The notes: generated from the sequence alone by a model not told the origin. A stretch of 64,000 nucleotides of DNA from an uncultured Candidatus Melainabacteria bacterium (GCA_934726055.1 CAKVCZ010000003.1:62001-126000); one strand, 5' to 3'; numbered from the stretch's first letter, positions 1 through 9,166 are shown. Made by a program: numbers and translations.

Positions 1-3000
1 AAAAACTTACTTGCACAGATTTATCTTGAATTTGGTGGTGCAAAAACAGCAACATTGGCAAATACCTTAAAAAATTTAGGATATCATTACGCTACAAAAT
101 CAGGTGTAACGATTTCTATTTCGGATTTGTCAGTTCCACCTATTAAACAACAATTATTGAAAGAGGCTGATGAGGAAATCGGAAAATCAACAAAGAGATA
201 CTTAAAAGGTGAAATTACCGAAGTAGAAAGATATACAAAGGTTATTGACACTTGGTCAGAAACAACAGCAAAATTAACAGAACAAGTAGTTAAAAACTTT
301 GACAGATTGAATCCGGTATATATGATGGCATTCTCAGGTGCCAGAGGTAATCTATCACAAGTATCACAATTGGTTGGTATGCGTGGTTTGATGGCTGATG
401 CACAAGGTCAAATTATCGACTTGCCAATTCGTTCAAACTTTAAAGAAGGGCTTTCTTGTACAGAATACATTATTTCTTCATACGGTGCCCGTAAAGGTCT
501 TGTAGATACAGCGTTGAAAACAGCCGACTCAGGATACTTAACAAGACGTTTAGTTGACGTTGCACAAGACGTTATTATTCGTGATGTAGATTGCCATGGT
601 AAAAAACACATTATGTTAAAAGGTATCTATGATGGAGATACTTGTATTGTTCCTCTAATTGACAGATTGTTAGGTAGAACAATTGCTCAAGATATTCTTG
701 ATAAAGATGGCAATGTATTAATTGAATCAAATACAACATTAGATAGAAAAGATATCAAGAAAATTGAACGTTCAGGTATTGAATTAACAGAATTGGCTGT
801 TCGTTCAGGTTTGACTTGTGAATTAGAATATGGTATTTGCCAAAAATGTTATGGTTGGGCGATGACAACACAAAAATTAGTTGATGTTGGTGAGTCAATC
901 GGTATTATCGCAGCTCAGTCAATTGGTGAACCCGGAACACAATTAACAATGAGAACATTCCACACAGGTGGTGTATTCAAGGGTTCAGGTGCAATGAAAC
1001 ATATTATTGCTGATGAAGCAGGTGAAGTTGTTTCAGATGTAAAAACTCGTGAAGTTAGAACTCGTCATGGGGATGTTGTACAAATCCTTATTCTTGAATC
1101 TGACGTTGAAGTTAAAGGAGAAAAGAAATCAAAGAAATATCACATTCCTGCAGGTGCGATTATTTTATTCAAAAAAGGTCAAAAAATCGAAAAAGGTTTT
1201 GAACTTGCAGAATACGAACCTGTATCACAAGGGGATGGTTCTCGTTTAACAGAAAAAGCAACAAAAGATATTACTTCAGATTTGTCTGGTGAAGTTGTAT
1301 ATAATGATTTTACAGCTGATGAAAAGAAAGATAGACAAGGTAATATTTCAAGAACAGCAAACAAGAGTGGCGTAGTATGGGTTCTAGGTGGTGATGTTTA
1401 TAATCTACCTGGTGGCTCAAAAGTTCTTGTAAAAGATGAACAAACAATAAAAGAAGGTGAAAAATTAGCAGAAACTCTAACAATTTGCGAACATGGCGGT
1501 GAAGTTAGAGTTGGTGATGATTTAGAAATTGAAGAAGTAAAATTTGAAGGCAAGAAGATTAAAAAGATTGTTTCAGGTAAAGAATTAACAATTGTAATAG
1601 CTTCAATTTCTCCATCAAATGCTACATTTGAACAAACTAAAAAAGAACAACTTTGGACAGTTGATAAGACAGGTGAAAAATATATTGTTAAATCTCCTGT
1701 TGATACAACTGTTGAAAACGGTATGATTATTGCTGAATTAATCAGTGAAGATTGTACAGTTTCATCTTCAGGTGAAATTAAATATATTGATGTTGAAGTA
1801 GATGAAAATCAGATTATTACAAAAGCAGGTGATGTAGTATTTATTCCTGAAGAAGTTCATCAATTGAACAAGGAAGCTTCTTTAAAAATGGTTGAATCCG
1901 GCACACACGTTACTGCAGGTACTGAAGTTGTAAAAGACGTATATTGTCATTTAGACGGTATTGTTGAAATAAAAGAATATAACGATGTTATTCATGAAGT
2001 TACAATCAGACCTGGCGAAATTCATCAACTTGCAAATGTTTCAGAATTAAAAGTTGAAGAAGGTGAAGTTGTTAAGAAAGGTACTTTAATTGCAGATGGA
2101 ATTAAAGCAAAAGAAACTTCAATTGTAACAATAATGGATTCAGAAATAGAAGATTTAGATATTGAAGATTTGGATGAAGAAATGGATTCATCTATGAATA
2201 TTGATGAAGACAATATTGCAAATCAGCCAATTCAAATCTTAGTAAGACCTGTTCAAGTTATTAAAGTTGAACAAAAAGATGTTTCAATTGATTTTAATAC
2301 AACAGATGAGTTGATTGACATTGTACCTGTAACGCAATTGCAATATAAAGATGGTGCAAGAGTTAGAAACTTAGATGGTGCAACATTAATCAGAACAAGT
2401 TTGGTTCTTCAAATGCAAGGTTACCTATCACACTTAAAAGGTATGGTAGAACTTGATGAAAAAGGTGCTTTGAAGATAGTTGTATTAGATAAGTTAATTG
2501 TTCGTCGTGAAATTGAATCAAATTCAAAATTAAACGATTCATTGCAAACAGAATTGCTAGTAAAAAACGGTGAACAAATCGAACCGAAAACACCGGTTGC
2601 AAAAACTTGTGTATTAGCAATGAATTCAGGTATTGCATCAATTAAAAATGAATCAGAAGAAGCAAGAAGATTGCAATTGATTTGTGAAAATAATAAATCA
2701 AAAGTTGCTATCAAATCAAAAGCAGTAGTAAAAGTTGGTCAATTCATAAAAGAAGACGATTTACTAACTGAAGGTGAAGACAGAGCTCCTGTTTCAGGTC
2801 AAGTGGTTGATGTTACAAAATCAGAAATTACAATCAGAAACGGCAGACCATATTTAATCAGTCCAGGTACAATGCTTCAGGTTGCAGCAGGTTCGTTGGT
2901 ACAACGTGGTGATATGCTTGTTACATTGGTTTATGAAAGACAAAAAACAGGTGATATCGTACAAGGTCTTCCAAGAGTTGAAGAGTTGTTAGAAGGTAGA

Positions 3001-3795
3001 AAACCAAAAGACTCTGCAATATTGGCAGAAGAAGATGGTATTGCTATCATTGAAACTGATGATGATATGCCAAGATTGTACTTGCAAACAGAAGATAATT
3101 CAAAAACAGAAATTAAATTTGCAATTGATGCAAATATAGTTGTTCAAAACGGACAAAAAATTAAAAAAGGTCAACCATTAACAAGTGGTCCTTTAAATCC
3201 TCATGATGTTATGAGATTATGTGGTCCGGAAGTTGCACAACAATATTTAGTAGATGAAGTACAAAGAGTATATCGTTCTCAAGGTGTAGAAATTGCCGAT
3301 AAACACGTAGAAATTATCGTAAGACAAATGACTAAAAAAGTTAAAGTTGTTGATGCAGGCGATACAAATCTGTTACCTGGAGAATTGATAGAAGTACAAA
3401 TCTTTGAAAAAGAAAATGAGGCAGTAGCTGCAAATGGTGGGCAACTTGCAACATGTGAATATATGTTGTTAGGTATTACGAAAGCATCATTAAATACTGA
3501 ATCATTTATTTCAGCTGCATCATTCCAAGAAACAACAAGAATTCTTACAGAAGCAGCAGTAGATGGTAAAAAAGACTTGTTAAGAGGTTTGAAAGAAAAC
3601 GTTATTATTGGTCGTTTAATTCCTGCAGGTACAGGTTACTATCACTTGACTCATGCAAATGAAGAAAGAGATAAAGAAGCTCAAAGACGTGCAGCACAAA
3701 GAAACCAAGCAAGAAAACCATCTGCTATTTTGGAAGAAATTGAAGGAATGTTTGGTGCTCCTGAATTTTCAATTGATGATGAGATAATTGGTTAA
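1..3795 (+). CDS. rpoC2: RNA polymerase beta-prime C-terminal subunit (RpoC2-type), left end cut by window
   Basis: Part of core RNA polymerase, forming the active-site trigger loop and the downstream clamp. The frame is open from base 1, so the true start lies left of the window; the TTG at 55 is internal. Early residues (YHYATKSGVTIS, GARGNLSQVSQLVGMRGLM) match the N-terminal region of cyanobacterial RpoC2. A zinc site is visible as one Cys in DVDCHG followed by C-x6-C-x2-C (CELEYGICQKC). The trigger-loop segment GEPGTQLTMRTFHTGG lies near base 930-970, and its continuation GLPRVEELLEGRKPKDSAIL only near base 2955-3020. The roughly 650 residues between them, built of repeated sandwich-barrel-like segments, match the size of the cyanobacterial SI3 insertion. 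Whether rpoC is split (rpoC1 plus rpoC2) or fused here cannot be decided, because the junction is outside the window. Confidence 0.95.
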   Translation, partial: KNLLAQIYLEFGGAKTATLANTLKNLGYHYATKSGVTISISDLSVPPIKQQLLKEADEEIGKSTKRYLKGEITEVERYTKVIDTWSETTAKLTEQVVKNFDRLNPVYMMAFSGARGNLSQVSQLVGMRGLMADAQGQIIDLPIRSNFKEGLSCTEYIISSYGARKGLVDTALKTADSGYLTRRLVDVAQDVIIRDVDCHGKKHIMLKGIYDGDTCIVPLIDRLLGRTIAQDILDKDGNVLIESNTTLDRKDIKKIERSGIELTELAVRSGLTCELEYGICQKCYGWAMTTQKLVDVGESIGIIAAQSIGEPGTQLTMRTFHTGGVFKGSGAMKHIIADEAGEVVSDVKTREVRTRHGDVVQILILESDVEVKGEKKSKKYHIPAGAIILFKKGQKIEKGFELAEYEPVSQGDGSRLTEKATKDITSDLSGEVVYNDFTADEKKDRQGNISRTANKSGVVWVLGGDVYNLPGGSKVLVKDEQTIKEGEKLAETLTICEHGGEVRVGDDLEIEEVKFEGKKIKKIVSGKELTIVIASISPSNATFEQTKKEQLWTVDKTGEKYIVKSPVDTTVENGMIIAELISEDCTVSSSGEIKYIDVEVDENQIITKAGDVVFIPEEVHQLNKEASLKMVESGTHVTAGTEVVKDVYCHLDGIVEIKEYNDVIHEVTIRPGEIHQLANVSELKVEEGEVVKKGTLIADGIKAKETSIVTIMDSEIEDLDIEDLDEEMDSSMNIDEDNIANQPIQILVRPVQVIKVEQKDVSIDFNTTDELIDIVPVTQLQYKDGARVRNLDGATLIRTSLVLQMQGYLSHLKGMVELDEKGALKIVVLDKLIVRREIESNSKLNDSLQTELLVKNGEQIEPKTPVAKTCVLAMNSGIASIKNESEEARRLQLICENNKSKVAIKSKAVVKVGQFIKEDDLLTEGEDRAPVSGQVVDVTKSEITIRNGRPYLISPGTMLQVAAGSLVQRGDMLVTLVYERQKTGDIVQGLPRVEELLEGRKPKDSAILAEEDGIAIIETDDDMPRLYLQTEDNSKTEIKFAIDANIVVQNGQKIKKGQPLTSGPLNPHDVMRLCGPEVAQQYLVDEVQRVYRSQGVEIADKHVEIIVRQMTKKVKVVDAGDTNLLPGELIEVQIFEKENEAVAANGGQLATCEYMLLGITKASLNTESFISAASFQETTRILTEAAVDGKKDLLRGLKENVIIGRLIPAGTGYYHLTHANEERDKEAQRRAAQRNQARKPSAILEEIEGMFGAPEFSIDDEIIG

Positions 3796-3822
3796 TTAAT
3801 TGAAAATTAACAAATAAAAATA

Positions 3823-3856
3823 AAAAACGGTAATCGTATATGATTACCGTTTTTTT
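3823..3856. terminator. Intrinsic terminator, bidirectional
   Basis: Nine-base perfect stem (ACGGTAATC/GATTACCGT) extended by an A-run and a T-run, with a 6-base loop. It sits 28 bp after the rpoC2 stop and 15 bp before the end of the convergent acyltransferase gene, so it can serve both. Confidence 0.9.
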
Positions 3857-3870
3857 ATAATAAAAATTTT

Positions 3871-4683
3871 TTAAACTCCTGAACCAGGAATATCAATTTT
3901 TTTCAAACGTTGTTCTATTTTTCGGTACCATTTTAAATGTTGTTGAAATAGAGTCTCATAATCATCCAATTTACCTTCAGAAATATCTTTGAATTGTTTA
4001 TCACAAGCTTGAGTCATAACATTTTCAAGAAAATGAGTGTATTCCTTTCTATCAACATTTTCGTTATTTAATTCAATAACGTCATTGAATTCAACTAAAA
4101 CTTCAGGTCTGTCAGCTCTTAGGAACATATAATTTACAGCAACAGGAACCAAATTAACTTTTCCATATTTTTTTACAGCTTTTTGTGCAATATAAGTAAG
4201 TCCGGTTTGGAAATTAATCGGTCTGTAATTAGGTGGCATAATTATACCTTGTGGAAAAATATATAAAAAGTTATTTAAATCTCCAATAGTTTCGACAGAA
4301 AATTTTAATGCGGCCATTGAGGCTTGAGGGGATTTTTTATTAACAGAATAAGCACCGGCTCTTCTTAAAAGAGGGAATCTGTTCAATTCTTCAACCATAA
4401 TACGGATTTTTTTGTTAAAAAGTCGTGTGCAAAGATTATAACCTACAATTCCATCCCACCAATTAGAATGAGGTGCAAATAAAATTGTTGGAACTGAGGT
4501 ATCTCTATGGAATACTTTTTCAGCACCTTTATAACGAAGGGCAAAAAACCTATTTTGAAGCATTCCTCTAAAAAATAAATCTGCAATAAAAGTCCAAAAT
4601 TTAGAATCTGTATTTGCAGGACTAAATTTTTCTTCTTTATTCCTTAATTTTGTTGGAGGTACTTTTGAATATAAATGTTCCAT
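3871..4683 (-). CDS. Lysophospholipid (1-acylglycerol-3-phosphate) acyltransferase family protein
   Basis: Probable PlsC-family acyltransferase that transfers an acyl chain to a lysophospholipid or related acceptor at the inner membrane. Of 270 residues, the catalytic H-x4-D motif is seen as HSNWWD, followed about 75 residues later by an FPQG block corresponding to the family's FPEG motif, here with Gln for Glu. There is no clear N-terminal membrane helix. No Shine-Dalgarno sequence precedes the ATG; a TATAAT ends exactly six bases before it, suggesting a leaderless message. The gene is convergent with rpoC2 and stands alone. The acceptor lipid cannot be told from sequence. Confidence 0.8.
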   Translation of the reverse strand: MEHLYSKVPPTKLRNKEEKFSPANTDSKFWTFIADLFFRGMLQNRFFALRYKGAEKVFHRDTSVPTILFAPHSNWWDGIVGYNLCTRLFNKKIRIMVEELNRFPLLRRAGAYSVNKKSPQASMAALKFSVETIGDLNNFLYIFPQGIIMPPNYRPINFQTGLTYIAQKAVKKYGKVNLVPVAVNYMFLRADRPEVLVEFNDVIELNNENVDRKEYTHFLENVMTQACDKQFKDISEGKLDDYETLFQQHLKWYRKIEQRLKKIDIPGSGV

Positions 4684-4689
4684 ATTTTC

Positions 4690-4719
4690 ATTATATCATT
4701 TATATAAAATTATTGTCTT
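4690..4719 (-). promoter_or_regulatory. Promoter of the acyltransferase gene, leaderless geometry
   Basis: Read on the minus strand: AAGACA, 18 bases, TATAAT, six bases, ATG. The usual start of transcription, seven bases after the -10 box, would fall on the A of the start codon. Confidence 0.6.
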
Positions 4720-4754
4720 TAAAATAACAAAAATTAAAACATCTTAACACAAGA

Positions 4755-4783
4755 TTGACGAAAGAGAATGTTTATCATAGCAT
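4755..4783 (+). promoter_or_regulatory. Candidate sigma70-type promoter for the riboswitch operon
   Basis: TTGACG, 17 bases, TAGCAT. It would start transcription close to the 5' edge of the riboswitch. The -10 match is poor; a better -10 (TATCAT at 4773) has too short a spacer. Confidence 0.35.
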
Positions 4784-4854
4784 GAATTCAGAGGAAATGA
4801 AGTGAACATCTTCAACTGTGCCGCAGCCGTAAAAGTCGGAATACTCCTGAATAA
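4784..4854 (+). ncRNA. Compact cobalamin-type riboswitch
   Basis: The segment follows the cobalamin riboswitch core closely. A GGAA block is followed by a hairpin TGAAG-TGAACAT-CTTCA (4798-4814), equivalent to the conserved GGTG-aAAaTCC element. Next come ACTGTGCCGCAGCCGTAA, equivalent to the GCTG-CCC-GCAACTGTAA block, and a B12-box-like AAGTCGGAATACTCCTG. Flanking ATTCAG (4786-4791) and CTGAAT (4847-4852) close the structure. The peripheral arms between the core and the B12 box in class I are missing, so it resembles the short (class II-like) forms. Downstream, AAACTTATC (4873-4881) is complementary to GATAAGTTT (4942-4950), and TGAATAA pairs with TTATTCA at 4849-4870; these may be the expression platform. 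The first gene begins 129 bp after the B12 box. Confidence 0.75.
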
Positions 4855-4982
4855 CTGGAAGATTATTCATTTAAACTTATCGCCGGACTTCGGATTCAGA
4901 GTTTAGGCTTGTTTATCAGATAAATAAAAACTATACCCTAAGATAAGTTTACTAGCTAAGAAATAAAGGATGTGTGTACCTA

Positions 4983-5699
4983 ATGGTATCAGGTGTACAA
5001 AATAATAGTAAAGTAGGTGGCGGATTATGCCCACATGGCTTACCTCCAAGTGCTTGCCCGATTTGTTCAGGCGGAATGGGCGGTGCTGCAAAAAAAGCTG
5101 ATTTTTCTGCAAAACCGGGCGAAATGAGTTGGAATGAGTGTGCAGCAATAGGTGCAATGATGCGAGCTGCAAAACTACGAAAACAAATGAATGCTCAGGC
5201 ACAAGAAAATCGGATGCTCCAAATTGCAAAATTTGAAAGTACAATGATGAATGTATCGCAAAGACTTGCACAAATTGCAGCAAATATTGCAAATAATATG
5301 CCATCTGCGATTGCAAAACCTATGAATTTTGTAATTAATAAAATGATTCTTCCGATAGTTAATAATTTGAAAAATGTTCCTGCAAATATTATGAAAGCAA
5401 TGGATAATTTGAAACAAAAGCTGTTTGATATTCAAGATAAATTAAATGCTGTTTTTGGAGAATTGAAAAATTCTGTGGAAAAGAAAATATCAGATGCGTT
5501 TACAAATTTAAAGAAAAAAATAAGAACATTATTCCACGTGGAAGAATCAGCTGAAACAACTGATGATGAAAAGAAAGTAGAAGAAGATAAGCGAGCATTT
5601 GAAGTAAAAACGTTTATTAATGATTTATATAATAAGATAACAAAAACTTTTCAGTTTTTTGATGAAGCCAAGAAGAAAGAAATGGAAAAAGACAATTAA
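4983..5699 (+). CDS. Cys-motif coiled-coil protein, first gene behind the riboswitch
   Basis: No family recognised. About 238 residues. Near the N-terminus is a compact Cys/His cluster (C-P-H-G-L-P-P-S-A-C-P-I-C-S-G-G) that could hold zinc or another metal. The rest is Ala/Met/Asn/Lys-rich and amphipathic with a coiled-coil look, and the C-terminus is highly charged. No signal peptide or membrane segment is seen. ATG 4983 is preferred, with AAAGGA 12 bases upstream; an in-frame GTG at 4974 lies only three bases from that site. The stop codon overlaps the next ATG by one base (TAATG), so the two genes are translationally coupled. The upstream cobalamin-type riboswitch suggests control by B12, a context inference only. 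Confidence 0.75.
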   Translation: MVSGVQNNSKVGGGLCPHGLPPSACPICSGGMGGAAKKADFSAKPGEMSWNECAAIGAMMRAAKLRKQMNAQAQENRMLQIAKFESTMMNVSQRLAQIAANIANNMPSAIAKPMNFVINKMILPIVNNLKNVPANIMKAMDNLKQKLFDIQDKLNAVFGELKNSVEKKISDAFTNLKKKIRTLFHVEESAETTDDEKKVEEDKRAFEVKTFINDLYNKITKTFQFFDEAKKKEMEKDN

Positions 5700-6202
5700 T
5701 GCAGTTGGACAAGATTAAAAACCCTCTAACAAAGTTAATATTAGTTGATTGTATTGGTTACAAAAAGGCAGAAATGCCAAAACCAAACAGACCATATTGT
5801 CTTTTTGACATGGATAAAGTAGATGTTTTTGTAAAAAATGGCGAAAGAGCATTACCAAAGTTATCAAAAATGTTAAACAATGCAAAAACAGAAGAAGAAG
5901 TTGTAGAAGGCTTGTATATAGCAGACAGAATGATAGATGGTGGTGTTAAAACTATGGGAAATCTATATTCATCTGTTTTTTCAAGATTTAATGAATCAAG
6001 ATCAGCTAATGTTCAAACTTTTTTATCTGGAATTTATAGAAAAACCTTGAATCCAAACGCATTTGGACCATTAGTAAAAATGTTATGCAATAATTTTTTA
6101 GATCCGCCAAAATCTAATTTTGATCCAAACGAAGAAGTTGGTGGTGCTGTAATTGAATATATTAGAGATGCAGTAAAACAAAGTAAAGTAAGTGAAAATT
6201 AA
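5699..6202 (+). CDS. Conserved paralog 1 of the riboswitch operon, unknown function
   Basis: 167 residues, no recognised family. It is strongly similar to the next gene over about 125 residues: PYC-x-FDMDKV, MLNNAKTEEE, a FNE-x-RS-x-NVQ block, AFGPL-x-KML and FDPNE-x-x-GGA-x-IE. It looks globular, mostly helical and cytoplasmic; no signal peptide or membrane span is visible. Its start overlaps the stop of the upstream Cys-motif gene. It differs from its paralog by lacking about 35 residues of N-terminal charged spacer. Confidence 0.75.
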   Translation: MQLDKIKNPLTKLILVDCIGYKKAEMPKPNRPYCLFDMDKVDVFVKNGERALPKLSKMLNNAKTEEEVVEGLYIADRMIDGGVKTMGNLYSSVFSRFNESRSANVQTFLSGIYRKTLNPNAFGPLVKMLCNNFLDPPKSNFDPNEEVGGAVIEYIRDAVKQSKVSEN

Positions 6203-6225
6203 TATATAAGGGGAAGGAAGACAAA

Positions 6226-6834
6226 ATGAAATTACAAAAAATTGTAAGTCCAATCACAAGAGTAATGTTTAAATCAGCCGAAGAAGTTCAAAAAGCTCCT
6301 GTTGAAGCTGTACAAAAAATTGGCGAAGGTTTGAACCAACCAACAAAAGATGAATTTGTAAAAGAAGATAAACCTTTTGAATTACCAAAGGATGTAGAGT
6401 TCAAAAAAACAGTTTTAGCAACAAAAGAAAAACCATACTGTCAATTTGATATGGATAAAGTAAAATTATTTGTTGATGCAAAAGAAAAAGCTATTCCTGC
6501 AATAACAGAAATGTTAAACAATGCCAAAACCGAAGAAGAAAAAACAGAAGGTTTATTTATTGCAAATGAAATGATTGCCGCAGGAACAAAAGGTATGGAT
6601 AAAATGTATTATGGTACATTTTCAAAATTTAATGAAGATCGTTCTCCAAATGTTCAATCTATGTTATCAGGTGTTTATAGAAGAATTTTAGTGCCTGATG
6701 CATTTGGCCCGTTAATTAAAATGTTAATTACAAATATTCTTGTTCCACAAAAAGATGCACCGTTTGATCCAAATGAATCAATAGGTGGTGCTATAATCGA
6801 ACACATTAAAGCCCCTGAGATTCATCCTCTTTAG
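6226..6834 (+). CDS. Conserved paralog 2 of the riboswitch operon, unknown function
   Basis: 202 residues, no recognised family. It has its own good ribosome site (GGGGAAGGAAG, then ATG 6226), 23 bp after paralog 1, so it is probably cotranscribed. The N-terminal 65 residues form a Val/Lys/Glu-rich spacer absent from paralog 1; the remainder is the shared domain beginning at KPYCQFDMDKV. The 3' end overlaps the convergent TPR gene by 29 bp, so no separate terminator is visible. A tandem duplication is the simplest origin. Confidence 0.75.
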   Translation: MKLQKIVSPITRVMFKSAEEVQKAPVEAVQKIGEGLNQPTKDEFVKEDKPFELPKDVEFKKTVLATKEKPYCQFDMDKVKLFVDAKEKAIPAITEMLNNAKTEEEKTEGLFIANEMIAAGTKGMDKMYYGTFSKFNEDRSPNVQSMLSGVYRRILVPDAFGPLIKMLITNILVPQKDAPFDPNESIGGAIIEHIKAPEIHPL

Positions 6835-8470
6835 ATAACATTTCAATGTTTTGTTGAACATTTTTAAAATCATAATCGATGCTTTCAATTTCTTTATACA
6901 AGTTGAGAGCATCTTTTTTGTTACCTTGTTTTTCTAAAATTAAAGCAAGTTGATATTTTGCATCAAGATGTTTAGGGTTTAGTGCAACAATTTTTTCTAA
7001 TAATTTTATTTCAGCAGAAGTATTATTTTGGGAGTTATGTAGAAGTGCAAGTTTATACATAGCTTCTTCATTCTTTTCATCTGTATTTACTGCATGCATA
7101 AGAGCATCTTTTTGTTCATAAGAATTTCCTAATGCTTCATAACAGTTAGCAACAGCAAGATAATACTTTGAAACATTAGGTTTTAAGCTAATAGCTTTTT
7201 TGAACTGTAAAATAGCTTCATTATAATTTTTGATAAAAGCGTTAACCTGTCCAAGTTCATAGAACACTTCAGCATTTGTATTATCATATTGAATAGCCAG
7301 TGCAAAAATCTTAAAACAATCATCCATTTCATTTTTGTCAAATAAATGTTTTGCCCATTTTACAAAAACATTGCTCATTTCAGTATGTATTTCATTAACG
7401 TCAAGCGGGTTAACCAAATCAATAATTTCTTTGTATAAATCTATTGCAGGCATGAAATTTTTGTTATTGATATAGGTGTTAATCATAATACGTTTTATGT
7501 CGATATTTTCCTTGTTTGTTTCAGACAATTCTTTTAATAAAGTCATGCCTTCTTCTTCCTGTCCACTTGCAATAAGAACTTTTGCAATTTCCATTTTTGT
7601 TTTAATTTTGTCAGAGAAAGGATGTTCTAAAAGCATCTTGTAGTAATACATTGCTTTATCATAGTCTTTTGTTTGTGTGCAAAGTTGTACGATATGATTT
7701 AACAACCAAATGCTTAAACTGTTATTTTCATTTACTTCAAGTAATTTTTCACAATGTTCAATTGCACTTGCATAATTTTGAACATTAATGCAAAGTTCAA
7801 TAAGCTTTTTGTTTGTTTCCGTATCTTCAGGATATACTTCTAATATGTTGTTAAGTTCTTCAAAAGCTTCATTATAATTTTCCAATTCAATTTGTAAATC
7901 TGCAATTTTTGTTCTTATTTCTTGTAATTCTTGATTATTTTCAGTTAACAAGGATAGTTGTTTAAGTAACTTCACAGCAGAAATTTTTTGATTTGTTTCA
8001 AGATAAATGTCGCTTAGTTCTCTGACTGCAACGATATTTTCATTATCATTTCTTATAATATCTTGTAATTCTGTGATAGCTTTTGAATATTGGTTAACTT
8101 TTTTGTAACATCTTGCAAGTAATAATTTTACATCAGGATTGTTTTCACTTTTGGCAAGAGTATTGTTACCTTCTTTAATTGCTTCGTATATGTTATCGTT
8201 TGCGTATAGCGTTTTTGCAAGTAAAAATCTAAGCTCGCTATGATCAGGTTTTACTTCTAAATATCTTCTGCAAAGTTTTTCAACAAGTTTATATTTTTTT
8301 TGTTTAAATAGCAGGTTTGCTTGTTCAAGGATGTCATCTTTTGAAATTTGTAATTCTTTTTTGGGTTCTTTTTTATTATTATCCATAATTAAAAGAACAA
8401 TGTAAATAATATGAATCAAAGCTATTGCTGCGATAACTGCTATTAGAAAAACAAAAAAGTTGGTATTCAT
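6806..8470 (-). CDS. Membrane-anchored TPR-repeat protein
   Basis: About 554 residues. One N-terminal membrane helix (VFLIAVIAAIALIHIIYIVL) is followed by a long array of 34-residue tetratricopeptide repeats running to the C-terminus, recognisable by recurrent A-x-x-x-Y/F and Y-x-x-A patterns such as YEAIKEGNNTLAKSENNPD and YELGQVNAFIKNYNEAI. TPR arrays are protein-binding scaffolds; the partner is unknown. ATG 8470 is chosen because AAAGGA lies five bases upstream; a longer TTG frame to 8518 has no such site. It overlaps the 3' end of the riboswitch operon on the other strand. Confidence 0.85.
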   Translation of the reverse strand: MNTNFFVFLIAVIAAIALIHIIYIVLLIMDNNKKEPKKELQISKDDILEQANLLFKQKKYKLVEKLCRRYLEVKPDHSELRFLLAKTLYANDNIYEAIKEGNNTLAKSENNPDVKLLLARCYKKVNQYSKAITELQDIIRNDNENIVAVRELSDIYLETNQKISAVKLLKQLSLLTENNQELQEIRTKIADLQIELENYNEAFEELNNILEVYPEDTETNKKLIELCINVQNYASAIEHCEKLLEVNENNSLSIWLLNHIVQLCTQTKDYDKAMYYYKMLLEHPFSDKIKTKMEIAKVLIASGQEEEGMTLLKELSETNKENIDIKRIMINTYINNKNFMPAIDLYKEIIDLVNPLDVNEIHTEMSNVFVKWAKHLFDKNEMDDCFKIFALAIQYDNTNAEVFYELGQVNAFIKNYNEAILQFKKAISLKPNVSKYYLAVANCYEALGNSYEQKDALMHAVNTDEKNEEAMYKLALLHNSQNNTSAEIKLLEKIVALNPKHLDAKYQLALILEKQGNKKDALNLYKEIESIDYDFKNVQQNIEMLSKEDESQGL

Positions 8471-8559
8471 ATAAATCCTTTTACTTCTTAATCCTATCCT
8501 TGGAGTAAATTTTTTCAAAAAGGTTTACTTTTGGAAAAAATTTATTATAGTGATAGTAT

Positions 8560-9147
8560 ATGCGAAACAAATTAATATGTCTATTATCCATATTGTGTAT
8601 TTTTACACTCACAGCTACTGCAGATGATATAAAGGTAAATTCTAGCAGTGATTGGGGTGCTTTTCAAGGTAATGAAAGTGCATGGGATGGACAAAAAATT
8701 ATTAAAAATAAAGAATATGAAGATATTGTAAAAGAGTTAGAAAGAAGAAAAAATTCCGGCAAAATAAGAGCTCAAAAAAGAGCAGGTGATGCCGTAATGA
8801 AAGACATGGAAGGTGGTGAACATGATTTTCTTAGCAGCTTTGTGGAACAATATCCATTACTCAATCTTACAGTTCCGTTAGTAACTAAAAGCGGGGAAAT
8901 TCCTGTTGGGCATTATAAAGTTATAGGCAAAAAAATTAATGGAAAGCCTTATATAACTCTGTGTCAATCTTACAATGTTGTTGCAAAAATTCCTGTTTAT
9001 GAAACGGAAGATGATTTTAATATGGATGAAATTAATTTTATTAAAACGGAAGTTGTAAATGATAGAATTTTAAAAATAATGTATGGTTCTATGGCATTTA
9101 ACGCTTATACATATTTAAATTATCAAAATACACAAACTGGGTTATAA
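8560..9147 (+). CDS. Secreted protein of unknown function
   Basis: 195 residues beginning with a typical Sec signal peptide (MRNKLICLLSILCIFTLTATA, cleavage expected just after), so exported. The mature part is not recognised; it contains a charged helix (about 50-85) and then a compact alternating region (about 95-190). No Shine-Dalgarno sequence is seen; a TATAGT ends eight bases before the ATG, so the leader may be only one or two bases. It is divergent from the TPR gene and 31 bp ahead of the oligopeptide-binding protein gene. Confidence 0.75.
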   Translation: MRNKLICLLSILCIFTLTATADDIKVNSSSDWGAFQGNESAWDGQKIIKNKEYEDIVKELERRKNSGKIRAQKRAGDAVMKDMEGGEHDFLSSFVEQYPLLNLTVPLVTKSGEIPVGHYKVIGKKINGKPYITLCQSYNVVAKIPVYETEDDFNMDEINFIKTEVVNDRILKIMYGSMAFNAYTYLNYQNTQTGL

Positions 9148-9166
9148 AAAAAACTTTATTTTGTGC

